The notes beneath the pieces were generated by a model. The model had not been told where the DNA came from. It saw only the letters and a list, made by a program, of their open reading frames with translations, and did not search any database. This document shows, one piece after another, positions 1 through 6,834 of a stretch of 64,000 nt of DNA. The translations under genes and the position numbers were made by a program. Source of the stretch: Mesorhizobium sp. Root102 (lineage in GTDB: Bacteria > Pseudomonadota > Alphaproteobacteria > Rhizobiales > Rhizobiaceae); NCBI RefSeq assembly GCF_001425625.1, contig NZ_LMCP01000048.1, positions 213,582 to 277,581 on the forward strand. Reading direction: 5' to 3'. Positions within the stretch are counted from its first letter, which is position 1, and every line of letters starts with the position of its first letter.

Positions 1-171
1 ACCGAGCAGCGGCAATTGCTGATGCCGGCGCCGAAGAGCTGGGGCGCACGAATAGACCAGGCCAGGCCGATCAGGCTGCGCGGCGGGCTGACGGCATGGC
101 CGGTGGCCAGGGCGGCGGAAGAATACCGCGACCGGCTGGCGAAGCTGTGCCCAAACGCCAGGAGGGTGTGA
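1..171 (+). CDS. 3' end of an unknown gene of the integrated element (partial)
   Basis: Only the last 56 codons of this gene are visible, read in the frame of base 1 and ending at TGA 169-171. The fragment is rich in Arg and Ala and shows no motif I recognise. Its stop codon shares one base with the ATG of the next gene at 171, the same ATGA coupling used by most genes of the next 3 kb. It therefore probably belongs to the same phage-like transcription unit. The reading frame could be fortuitous because it is short, but the tight coupling and an AGGAGGG ribosome site inside its last codons argue for a real gene end. Confidence 0.5.
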   Translation, partial: TEQRQLLMPAPKSWGARIDQARPIRLRGGLTAWPVARAAEEYRDRLAKLCPNARRV

Positions 172-437
172 TGCTGTCTCCCAAACTCGAAGAGATCTGC
201 GATCTCATTGTCGAAGGGAAATGCCACGAAGCCTATGAAAAGGCCCGCGACTATTGCCCCGGCCTGATGACTTGGGAAGCGCGCGCCCGGTTGATTGCAG
301 CGCGCAACGCACCGCAGGCCGGACCCTTCCCGTCCGAAGCCGAGATCGACGCGCGCCACGACCGTGCCGTCGCCAGCTACAAGGCCAGCGTCCAGGCGAA
401 TGCCGCTGCCGCAGTCGTCGCGAGGGCCGCCCGATGA
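171..437 (+). CDS. hypothetical protein of the integrated element
   Basis: This encodes 88 residues with no family I recognise. The sequence looks soluble and helical. An N-terminal third has paired acidic and basic residues and Cys at about 15 and 26; an Ala-rich C-terminal tail follows. I chose ATG 171 because a strong Shine-Dalgarno site (GGAGGG, 161-166) sits five bases upstream and the ATG overlaps the preceding stop; the in-frame GTG at 168 is an alternative. Its TGA (435-437) overlaps the ATG of the sliding clamp gene at 434, so translation of the clamp is probably coupled to this gene. A role in phage replication is suggested only by position. Confidence 0.6.
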   Translation: MLSPKLEEICDLIVEGKCHEAYEKARDYCPGLMTWEARARLIAARNAPQAGPFPSEAEIDARHDRAVASYKASVQANAAAAVVARAAR

Positions 438-1588
438 TCAAGTTTTCCGTCGCCGCCTTCGCCGAAGCCGCCAAGGCCATCCGCAACATTCCCGGCGGCT
501 CGCGCAACATCGAGATCCTCGACCATGCGCGCCTCGAAGTGGCGAAGAAAAAACTGACCTTGACCATGTCCGACATGGACATCGAGGCCTGCGCGACGAT
601 TGCCTGCGAGGGGTCGGCGACGCTGTCGGCCATCCCGCGCGCCGTGCTTGATTTCTTCATCGCCCGTGACGGCTCTTTTAGTGGACAAGGCGGGGGCGAC
701 GATGCCGGCACGCTCGACTTCGACGCCGAGATGAAGACGGTCGTCGCCCGCTGCGGCAAGGGTCGGCTGACCATGCCGGTGCTGCCCGGTTCGGATTTCT
801 TCCTGATCGGCGCCGGCGCGCAGGACTGGTCGTTCCAGATCCGCGCCAACGAACTGGTCGATCTGCTGCGCACCTGCGAAAAGGCGATGGACGAAACCCG
901 CCACTACATCCAGGGCGTGCTGCTGCATGTCACCGACAGCGAATTGCGGGGCGCCGCCACCGACGGCCACCGCGTCCACGTCATCGGCGTCGACGCGCCT
1001 GAGCTGCAGGGCGACTTCCGGCCACGCGATGGCGGCTACCGCGGCGTCACCATCCCCGACCGCACGGTCAAGGAACTGATCCGCATCTTCGACGGCGACG
1101 AAAGCGAAGTGACCATTGCCGGCACCGCGGCGATCATCACCATTGAAGCGGAAGCGATCCGCGTCACCTCGAAGCTGATCGACGGCACTTTCCCGGAATA
1201 CAACAGGCTGATGCAGGCGCCCGGCGCCTTCCGCATCTCAGTCCCTGCCAAGGCGCTCGACGCGGCGATCGGCAGGCTGCTGGTGCTGCCGCGCAAGGAC
1301 GGCAAGGGCAAGGCAGAGACCGCCAGGCCGATCCGCATGACGCCGGTCGACGGCGGCCTGCGGCTGGAGATCAAGGGCAACGATTCCGACGCCGAGGATC
1401 TGATCGACTGCGAGGTCGAGGGATCAGGCGAGCCGATCGTCGTCAACTGCCGCTACATCAGGGACGCGCTCGCAGCCGCCGGCGGCTCAAAAGTCACCTT
1501 CGCGCCCTGCGCCGACAACCCGGTCGGCGTGCGCATGCTGCCCGACAGCGAGCGTTCTTCTTTTCTCCTCATGCAGATGCGCTTTTAA
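434..1588 (+). CDS. DNA polymerase III beta subunit (sliding clamp) homologue carried by the integrated element
   Basis: The 384-residue product has the length and layout of DnaN: three clamp domains of about 120-130 residues. Family landmarks are visible: ATDGHR at the end of the middle domain's first half, DGTFPEYNR before the third domain, and a hydrophobic C-terminus (LLMQMRF) like the usual LPMR end. DnaN forms a ring that holds DNA polymerase on DNA. The start is ATG 434, which overlaps the stop of the gene before it; reading the frame open from 254 would only add a fragment of another gene's shadow. A bacterium normally has its own dnaN near oriC, so this is most likely an element-borne second clamp. 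It sits among GapR-, SSB- and HNH-type genes, which suggests a replication module. It is divergent from typical host DnaN, so its loading partner cannot be predicted. Confidence 0.85.
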   Translation: MIKFSVAAFAEAAKAIRNIPGGSRNIEILDHARLEVAKKKLTLTMSDMDIEACATIACEGSATLSAIPRAVLDFFIARDGSFSGQGGGDDAGTLDFDAEMKTVVARCGKGRLTMPVLPGSDFFLIGAGAQDWSFQIRANELVDLLRTCEKAMDETRHYIQGVLLHVTDSELRGAATDGHRVHVIGVDAPELQGDFRPRDGGYRGVTIPDRTVKELIRIFDGDESEVTIAGTAAIITIEAEAIRVTSKLIDGTFPEYNRLMQAPGAFRISVPAKALDAAIGRLLVLPRKDGKGKAETARPIRMTPVDGGLRLEIKGNDSDAEDLIDCEVEGSGEPIVVNCRYIRDALAAAGGSKVTFAPCADNPVGVRMLPDSERSSFLLMQMRF

Positions 1589-1602
1589 CCGGAGATCGCC
1601 CA

Positions 1603-1863
1603 ATGGCTGATGACATCACCGAGACTTCGCAGACCGTCGCCGCCGGCCAGCTGCGCGCCTTCATTGAGCGCATCGAGCGCCTGGAGGAGGAACGCGGCAC
1701 CATCAACGAGGACATCTCCGAAGTCTACTCCGAAGCCAAGGGCACCGGCTTCGACGTGCCGGCCATGCGCGTGATCGTCGCCATGCGCCGCAAGGACCCG
1801 GCCGCCCGGCAGGAGGCCGAGACGATCCTTGAACTCTACATGGCCGCGCTGGGGATGGTGTGA
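1603..1863 (+). CDS. GapR-family (DUF2312) nucleoid-associated protein
   Basis: The 86 residues match the GapR/DUF2312 pattern closely: a leading coiled coil with IERIERLEEER, then EVYSEAKGTGFDVPAMRVIV and a C-terminal ILELYMAALGM. In Caulobacter, GapR binds overtwisted AT-rich DNA ahead of replication and stimulates type II topoisomerases; that is family knowledge. Here the gene lies 14 bases after a phage-type sliding clamp and before SSB, so it probably serves replication or control of the element. Its stop overlaps the next ATG (ATGA at 1860-1863). Host genomes usually carry their own copy elsewhere. Confidence 0.85.
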   Translation: MADDITETSQTVAAGQLRAFIERIERLEEERGTINEDISEVYSEAKGTGFDVPAMRVIVAMRRKDPAARQEAETILELYMAALGMV

Positions 1864-2108
1864 TGCTGACGCAAGCCAACATCGAGGCCGCCCGCAGGCT
1901 GTTCGACGAACGCAAGACCGCGCAGCGGGTGCGCGACCTCGTCACCACGCAGCGCGTCGCGCTGATGGCCGGCGACGGCAAGGACAGCAGCGAGATCGTG
2001 CTGTCGGCCGGCTACCTGGCCAAGATCATCGCCGATGTCACCGCCTCGCTCGATCAACAGATCGCCAACGCCAACCAGGCGCTGGTCGACATGGGAGTGG
2101 AACCATGA
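1863..2108 (+). CDS. hypothetical protein
   Basis: This encodes 81 residues, predicted mostly helical, with no recognised domain. It starts at ATG 1863, overlapping the GapR stop by one base; an in-frame GTG at 1860 is a possible earlier start. Its TGA (2106-2108) overlaps the ATG of a tiny membrane-protein gene at 2105. The strict coupling on both sides makes it a genuine member of the replication-like gene chain, but its function is unknown. Confidence 0.6.
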   Translation: MLTQANIEAARRLFDERKTAQRVRDLVTTQRVALMAGDGKDSSEIVLSAGYLAKIIADVTASLDQQIANANQALVDMGVEP

Positions 2109-2206
2109 GCGCCTACCGCAATCACGCAACCGCTGACGGCTGGGTTGCCGTCATCGGCATCGTCATCGGCATCGTCTGCGCCTTCGCCTGGCTGGCGGTG
2201 CACTGA
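2105..2206 (+). CDS. 33-residue membrane peptide
   Basis: A very short frame encodes 33 residues. After a polar start (MSAYRNHATADGW) comes one continuous hydrophobic stretch, VAVIGIVIGIVCAFAWLAV, long enough for one membrane span. It begins at ATG 2105, overlapping the preceding stop, and its own TGA (2204-2206) overlaps the next ATG at 2206. Coupled starts and stops on both sides in a block of tightly packed genes are the main evidence that it is translated. Phages often encode such single-span peptides, but no function can be assigned. Confidence 0.6.
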   Translation: MSAYRNHATADGWVAVIGIVIGIVCAFAWLAVH

Positions 2207-2430
2207 TGGCGAAGAAAACCTTGGCCGAACTGGAACACGATCTGCTTGCGGCCAAGCAGATCTATGAGGATCGCCAGAAGATCACCAGTGCCGCGCACAA
2301 TGAAGAAACCGATGCGCTCAACAAGCTGAACATCGCGCAGAAGGCTTTCCGAAGCCAGGTCGATGACATGCTCGATTCGATGCCGCGCGACAGCGACTGG
2401 CACCGCCAGCTAAACGAAAGGTTTGCCTGA
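2206..2430 (+). CDS. hypothetical coiled-coil protein
   Basis: This encodes 74 residues that are almost wholly charged and helical, with heptad-like spacing of Leu and Ala over about residues 5-60, so a coiled coil is likely. No known family is apparent. The ATG at 2206 overlaps the stop of the membrane peptide, and its TGA overlaps the SSB ATG at 2430. It lies directly before ssb in the element's replication-like block. Function unknown. Confidence 0.6.
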   Translation: MAKKTLAELEHDLLAAKQIYEDRQKITSAAHNEETDALNKLNIAQKAFRSQVDDMLDSMPRDSDWHRQLNERFA

Positions 2431-2954
2431 TGGCCGGCAGCGTCAACAAGGTCATCCTGGTCGGCAATCTCGGCGCCGATCCGGAAGTGCGCCGCAGCCA
2501 TGCCGGCGACCCGATCGTCTCGTTCCGCATGGCGACCAGCGAAAGCTGGAAGGACAAGGACAGCGGCGAGCGCAAGGAACGCACCGAATGGCATTCGGTC
2601 GTCGTCTTCAACACCCAGCTGGCCGAAGTTGCCGAGAAATACCTGAAGAAGGGCATGAAGGTCTATGTCGAGGGCCAGCAGCAGACCCGCAAATGGACCA
2701 ATCAGGACGGCATCGAGCGCTACACCACCGAAACGGTGCTGAACCGTTTTCGCGGCGAGATCCAGATGCTCGACAAGCTGCCGTCGAACCGCCCGCCCGG
2801 CGCCGAGGGTGCCGAAGACTATGGCAGCCAGCGATCACGCGAGACCGACGACCGCCGCGCGGTCGAGGAACGCACCCGCCAGGCGCAGGCCGGCCGCGGT
2901 GCCGGCGCTGTCGGCGGCGGAAGCCGCGAACTCGACGACGAGATCCCCTTCTGA
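2430..2954 (+). CDS. ssb: single-stranded DNA-binding protein
   Basis: The 174-residue product begins with the classical SSB OB fold: MAGSVNKVILVGNLGADPEV, then FRMATSESWKDK, ERTEWHSVVVF, and YLKKGMKVYVEG (residues 1-110). A Gly-, Arg- and Gln-rich linker follows, and the acidic tail ends in ELDDEIPF, the tip that recruits replication and repair partners. Binding single-stranded DNA as a tetramer is family knowledge. It overlaps the genes on either side by one base. With the clamp and GapR homologues it suggests that the element supplies its own replication accessory factors; the chromosome normally has another ssb. Confidence 0.92.
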   Translation: MAGSVNKVILVGNLGADPEVRRSHAGDPIVSFRMATSESWKDKDSGERKERTEWHSVVVFNTQLAEVAEKYLKKGMKVYVEGQQQTRKWTNQDGIERYTTETVLNRFRGEIQMLDKLPSNRPPGAEGAEDYGSQRSRETDDRRAVEERTRQAQAGRGAGAVGGGSRELDDEIPF

Positions 2955-3310
2955 TGAACGCGCCGCTGTCCCGCCGCGAGCGCATCCGCATGCGCGTCAT
3001 GGCCTGCGTCGAGATCGTCGACACCGGCTATGTCGACGCCAACGGCCAGCCGTCGCCCTGTCATCTGTGGACCGGTCAAGACAGCGGCAACGGGCGCGGC
3101 GGCGGTTATCCCCGCATGCCGCTCGATGGCCAGACGATGGCCGTCCACAAGGTCAGCTGGACCAACGAGAACGGCATCATCCCCGGCAAGAAGCAGCTCG
3201 ACCACAAATGCCGCATGCGCCGCTGCGTGCGCGAGGATCACCTCGAAATGGTGACCCACAAGCAGAACCAGAAGCGACGCGATGAAGCGCGGCAATCGCG
3301 AAAGGGATAG
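2954..3310 (+). CDS. HNH endonuclease
   Basis: The 118-residue product has the layout of small phage HNH nucleases of the HNH_3 type. CHLWTG is followed by a Gly-rich segment, then AVHKVSW, and then the core LDHKCRMRRCVREDHLEMVT with paired Cys and the catalytic His, and finally a THKQNQKRR tail. This pattern (W-tG, aH, H.C...C...HL, eN) is what I recognise; metal-dependent DNA nicking is inferred from the family. The start ATG 2954 overlaps the SSB stop. It may be a packaging or homing-type nuclease, but being next to ssb it could also act in replication or recombination. Confidence 0.8.
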   Translation: MNAPLSRRERIRMRVMACVEIVDTGYVDANGQPSPCHLWTGQDSGNGRGGGYPRMPLDGQTMAVHKVSWTNENGIIPGKKQLDHKCRMRRCVREDHLEMVTHKQNQKRRDEARQSRKG

Positions 3311-3313
3311 GTC

Positions 3314-3703
3314 ATGCCGGTAAAATATCTCCCCTGGATCACCCGCGACATGCTGCATGCGGAGCGCGAGGCGCGCTTCGTCTTCGGCGACAACACGCGG
3401 CGCGTCGGCCTTGGCGGCCAGGCAGCATCCATGCGCGGCGAGCCGAACGCGATCGGCGTTGCCACGCTCTATGCGCCGGGCCGCTACTATCGGCCGGATG
3501 ATCCGCTGGCGCTCGCCACCGTCGTCGACGATCTCGGCGACGTCGCGCTGGCCCTCAATCAAGGCCTGACGATCTACGTCCCGACCGACGGTCTGGGCAC
3601 CGGCCTTGCCCGTCTCCCTGAAAATGCACCCGCTCTGCACCGGCTGATCGTCGCGTTCTTCAGCGCCGCACCTGGCGAGCCTTGCCCCTGGAAGGCCATC
3701 TGA
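3314..3703 (+). CDS. phage-associated protein with FGDN/GGQA/MRGEPNA motif
   Basis: This encodes 129 residues. The region FVFGDNTRRVGLGGQAASMR followed by GEPNAIGV is a pattern I associate with a small family of phage and mobile-element proteins (from memory DUF7831, which should be verified). The glycine-rich FGDN...GGQA segment looks like a nucleotide- or phosphate-binding loop, but that is inference. The start ATG 3314 has an AAAGGGA-like ribosome site about seven bases upstream. It follows the HNH gene by three bases, and its stop lies two bases before the next ATG (3706), so it is co-transcribed. Confidence 0.65.
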   Translation: MPVKYLPWITRDMLHAEREARFVFGDNTRRVGLGGQAASMRGEPNAIGVATLYAPGRYYRPDDPLALATVVDDLGDVALALNQGLTIYVPTDGLGTGLARLPENAPALHRLIVAFFSAAPGEPCPWKAI

Positions 3704-3705
3704 AA

Positions 3706-4812
3706 ATGGCCCGCACGAAAAAATCCGCCGCTGCCGTCGCCGCCGACCAGGTCGACGCGCCGATCATCACCTATAAAGGCTTCAACCCAGACATGACCTG
3801 CCGTGGTTTCCAGTACGAATTCGGCAAGGCCTACACGATCAGCGGCGAGATCGTCGCCTGCGAGCGCGGCTTTCACGCCTGCGAGCACCCGCTTGGCGTG
3901 CTCGGGCACTATGCACCTTCGACCAGCATATATGCCGTGACCGAGCAGCGCGGACCGTTCGCCCGCGAGGAAGGCTTGACCGATACAAAGGTCGCGTCAG
4001 CGCAGATCACCGTGACGGCAAGGATCGAACTGCCGGAGCTGATCGCCGCCGCGGTGAAATACGTTTTCGACCGAGCCAAATGGATCAGCGGCTCGTTTGC
4101 CGCCGGCGACGGCGAAGGCGTCAAGTCGGAAAAGCACGGGGGCGCTGCCACCGCATCGGGCGGCCAGGGCGCTGCCACCGCATCGGGCGACCAGGGCGCT
4201 GCCACCGCATCGGGCGACCAGGGCGCTGCCACCGCATCCGGATACCAGGGCGCTGCCACCGCATCCGGATACCAGGGCGCTGCCACCGCATCGGGCGACC
4301 GGGGCGCTGCCACCGCATCGGGCGACCAGGGCGCTGCCACCGCATCCGGATACCATGGCGCTGCCACCGCATCGGGCACGCGAGGCGCTGCCACCGCATC
4401 TGGATGGTGGGGCGCTGCCACCGCATCGGGCGACCAGGGCGCTGCCACCGCATCGGGCGACCAGGGCGCTGCCACCGCATCGGGCATGCGAGGCGCTGCC
4501 ACCGCATCTGGATGGTGGGGCGCTGCCACCGCATCGGGACGCTGGGGCGCTGCCACCGCATCGGGCGGACAGGGCGCTGCCACCGCATCGGGCGACCATG
4601 GCGCTGCCACCGCATCGGGACGCTGGGGCGCTGCCACCGCATCGGGCTTTGAAGGCAAGGCACGCGGCAAGGATGGCTGCGCATTGTTCCTGGTCGAGCG
4701 CTCGACCAATGGCGAGATCCTGCACGCATGGGCAGGCATCGCCGGTCGGGATGACGTCAAGCCGGACACATTCTATCGCCTGGTCGACGGCAAGCCGATC
4801 GAGGTTGCGTAG
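3706..4812 (+). CDS. phage repeat protein (DUF7666-like) with 19 tandem GAATASGxx units
   Basis: The 368-residue protein has three parts. Residues 1-145 form a conserved head (ITYKGFNPDMTCRGFQYEFG, then ACERGFHACEHPLGVLGHY) that I recognise from phage proteins as DUF7666. Residues 146-316 are 19 perfect nine-residue repeats, GAATASG plus two variable residues. The tail is ALFLVERSTNGEILHAWAGI followed by AGRDDVKPDTFY. The start is ATG 3706, with GGAAGG 10 bases upstream; an in-frame TTG at 3682 is less likely. Regular nine-residue Gly/Ala repeats suggest a solenoid or beta-helix, but that is inference. Function is unknown. Reading frames on the other strand and frames across the repeats are by-products of the repeat. 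Confidence 0.85.
   Translation: MARTKKSAAAVAADQVDAPIITYKGFNPDMTCRGFQYEFGKAYTISGEIVACERGFHACEHPLGVLGHYAPSTSIYAVTEQRGPFAREEGLTDTKVASAQITVTARIELPELIAAAVKYVFDRAKWISGSFAAGDGEGVKSEKHGGAATASGGQGAATASGDQGAATASGDQGAATASGYQGAATASGYQGAATASGDRGAATASGDQGAATASGYHGAATASGTRGAATASGWWGAATASGDQGAATASGDQGAATASGMRGAATASGWWGAATASGRWGAATASGGQGAATASGDHGAATASGRWGAATASGFEGKARGKDGCALFLVERSTNGEILHAWAGIAGRDDVKPDTFYRLVDGKPIEVA
4141..4653 (+). repeat. tandem repeat, 19 units of 27 bp, inside the DUF7666-like gene
   Basis: Nineteen exact 27-bp units run without interruption. The first 17 bases (GGCGCTGCCACCGCATC) are identical in every unit. Variation is confined to the last ten: TCG/TCC/TCT, GGC/GGA and two free codons giving GQ, DQ, YQ, DR, YH, TR, WW, MR, RW, DH or FE. 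The Ser-Gly codons are linked to the variable pair (TCCGGA with Tyr, TCTGGA with Trp-Trp, TCGGGA with Arg-Trp). That points to copying of whole units by unequal recombination. Units 9-10 and 13-14 repeat the same type pair (TR or MR, then WW). Confidence 0.95.
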
Positions 4813-4817
4813 GACCT

Positions 4818-5048
4818 ATGTCGCGTTCCGCCAAAAGAAAGCCGGTGACGCTGGACGAGATCGAGGCCGGCCTTGATCTCGTCGCCAGACGCATGGAGAA
4901 GCTTGGCACGCGCGCCGAGCTATACCTGCCCATCTGGCGGGCGCTCGAACGTGAGCGCGAAAAGCGCGTCGAGGCATCGACGATCCTCGCCGCCGCCAGG
5001 GCGCGCCTTACACGATCGCAGGATCGAACGGCAGGACAATCTTCGTAA
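4818..5048 (+). CDS. hypothetical protein of the integrated element
   Basis: This encodes 76 residues, helical and highly charged, with the pattern LDEIEAGLDLVARRMEKLG then LYLPIWRALEREREKR. It resembles small phage proteins that carry a LP-W/F-ERLE segment, but I cannot name a family. It starts five bases after the repeat protein's stop. Its last 41 bases overlap, tail to tail, the 3' end of the integrase gene on the other strand, so it is the last plus-strand gene of the element. Confidence 0.6.
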   Translation: MSRSAKRKPVTLDEIEAGLDLVARRMEKLGTRAELYLPIWRALEREREKRVEASTILAAARARLTRSQDRTAGQSS

Positions 5049-6369
5049 GCTCTTTGCGGCGCCAGTCGAGCGAACCGCCTGAGCCGTACTTCGGCCGGTC
5101 GACGGTATGCCCCATCAACAAACGACGCAGCTCATCATCGATCCCCGCCTCTTTCATCCGGTCCTCAAAGGAATGGCGGAACGAATACACCGTGTGCAGC
5201 CTGGTGGGCAGCAGCGAATTCGCGCGCAGAAAATGATTGAGCGTTGCCGACAGATCATTCTCACGGTTTCGGTAGCGAGGGAAGCCGGCCTTGTGCTGCT
5301 CTGCGGCAGCCAGTGCGACACCGACGAGCGGCACCAGTCGACGCGACGATTCCGTCTTGATCTCACGCGGGTTAGCCGGATCTTCGCGCGGCTCGATCGA
5401 CAAATGCGGCACCTTGTTGGAAAGGCGGATGGCATGCGGTTCCAGATTGCAGATCTCGCTTGGTCGCGCCCCGGTCTCGATCAGGATCAACAAGATACCC
5501 CTTGCCTCTTCATTCAGCGTGGCAAGATTACCGGGCTTCAGGACTGTATCACGTATCCACTCGGTCGGGATTGGCGGGCGAGACCGCTTTTTCTTCAGAG
5601 AGAAGCTGAGGCCATCGAATGGATTTTCCCGCCGGGCATCGCCCTGGTATTTGAAATAGGCCTCGTAGAGGACGCGCATGTTGCCGAGGTCGCGGTTACC
5701 CGACGATGCGCCGGCCGTCGCCGAGCCTTCCTTGGGCGCGATGCGCCCCAGCCAGTGCCGGTAGACCTTCTTGGCATCGTCTATGGTGATTTCTTCCATC
5801 GGCTTGTCGCTGACCAGCTTGATGAAATTGTTGACGGCACGCCGCTTGACCTTTTTCCACTGGTCCTTTTGCACCTGGCTTTTGCCGATCAGCTCGTCGG
5901 CGACGATCTCGTCACAATAGAGGTCGAATGCCTTGCTCACCGTCATCTTCGGGACGTCCACGGCCCCGAGCAGCGGATCGGCGATCTGATCCTCATTGTC
6001 GGTGGCAAGCACGTGACGGATACGATCCATGAGATCGTCAAACGCCTCCGGCTGTTCGAAATACTCGGCCCCATGGAATGTGAAATCGAGCGCCTCGACC
6101 CGCTTGACTGCCGCCTCGTAGCGCCGGCGCGCCGGATCGGTGACGCCCTTGGTGATCAGCGACGCCCAGAGCGCATCATCGGCGGCCTCAAGCAGATCGC
6201 GCTTGCGACGCGCCAGTCCGCGATCGTCCGTCTTCAGCGAGGCGCGCACGTGCGGCGCACGCTCGTCGAGATGCGCGATCGTCACCGGCACGCGACGCTT
6301 GTAGTGATAATTCCCCTGCCGAAGGGTAAGGTATCTGTCAGGATCAGTTCGGGTTCGATTTCGACCCAT
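5008..6369 (-). CDS. int: tyrosine recombinase / integrase (DUF6538-type N-terminus)
   Basis: The 453-residue product from ATG 6369 begins with a DUF6538-like arm-binding region (RYLTLRQGNYHYKRRVPV), then a core-binding domain (about 120-270) and a catalytic domain. Catalytic residues are visible: Arg in GARPSE (about 302), Lys in IKTESS (about 338), YSFRH with Arg about 398, LMGH with His about 421, and the nucleophile Tyr in KYG (about 429). The first His of the usual HxxR box is Tyr here. A TTG start at 6414 would add 15 residues. The gene points away from tRNA-Leu, 145 bases upstream, the standard layout of an island or prophage integrated in a tRNA gene. It probably catalyses integration and excision there. 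Confidence 0.9.
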   Translation of the reverse strand: MGRNRTRTDPDRYLTLRQGNYHYKRRVPVTIAHLDERAPHVRASLKTDDRGLARRKRDLLEAADDALWASLITKGVTDPARRRYEAAVKRVEALDFTFHGAEYFEQPEAFDDLMDRIRHVLATDNEDQIADPLLGAVDVPKMTVSKAFDLYCDEIVADELIGKSQVQKDQWKKVKRRAVNNFIKLVSDKPMEEITIDDAKKVYRHWLGRIAPKEGSATAGASSGNRDLGNMRVLYEAYFKYQGDARRENPFDGLSFSLKKKRSRPPIPTEWIRDTVLKPGNLATLNEEARGILLILIETGARPSEICNLEPHAIRLSNKVPHLSIEPREDPANPREIKTESSRRLVPLVGVALAAAEQHKAGFPRYRNRENDLSATLNHFLRANSLLPTRLHTVYSFRHSFEDRMKEAGIDDELRRLLMGHTVDRPKYGSGGSLDWRRKELTKIVLPFDPAIV

Positions 6370-6514
6370 GCGCGCACCTGCAAAAAGCCCATCGGGGCAA
6401 GCTGTGTGGCGCAATTAGTGGCACAAAACGAGCGAAATTTGCAAGGCCGGAAAAATCGAATGTCATTTTCTACAATGAAATCAAGGCGCTATGGCTCGAT
6501 TTCGGGGAAAATAC

Positions 6515-6560
6515 TGGTGCGGTCGAGAAGACTCGAACTTCCACGGGTTGCCCCACAGCG
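6515..6560 (-). other. putative attachment (att) site in the 3' half of tRNA-Leu
   Basis: Elements with tyrosine recombinases usually recombine within the 3' half of a tRNA gene and rebuild it on integration. Here the integrase 5' end faces the 3' end of an intact tRNA-Leu, and all element-like genes lie on that side. The second copy of the core would lie outside the window, to the left, so the exact core cannot be defined from this sequence. Confidence 0.4.
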
Positions 6561-6599
6561 ACCTCAACGCTGCGCGTCTACCAATTCCGCCACGACCGC
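6515..6599 (-). tRNA. tRNA-Leu (anticodon GAG)
   Basis: Read on the minus strand, the 85-base sequence folds as a type II tRNA. The acceptor stem GCGGTCG pairs with CGACCGC, followed by discriminator A and an encoded CCA. The anticodon stem CAGCG/CGCTG encloses loop TTGAGGT with anticodon GAG. There is a long variable arm, and the T loop is GTTCGAGTC. All arms are intact although an integrated element abuts its 3' end. Confidence 0.95.
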
Positions 6600-6834
6600 A
6601 CGTGGTAGGAGCCGGAACTCACCGGCTCGCGGCGTGTAGCAAATCGTTTCCGGCGAAACAAGTGCACGGAGCGCAATAATCGCCAGCGATTGGCATAACG
6701 CTCCACAGGATTGGAATGCGGGGCCGGAACTGGACGTTTGCGCCAGATATCGCCATATGGAGGCAAGTGCATGCGCCCAAAAGTGCAAGGCGGTTTTGGG
6801 ATCGCGACATGCATAAGCGAAAAGACGAAATGCC

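Noticed and set aside
205..979. Minus-strand frames opposite the sliding clamp gene
   Set aside because: They are antisense shadows without ribosome sites or known motifs.
4141..4653. Regular repeats resembling a CRISPR array
   Set aside because: Units are directly adjacent with only 6-10 variable bases, no spacers of normal length and no cas genes; they are codons of a repeat protein.
4097..4876. Long open frames on both strands and other phases across the 27-bp repeats
   Set aside because: A 27-bp period without stops keeps all six frames open; only the frame with conserved head and tail outside the repeats is a known protein family.
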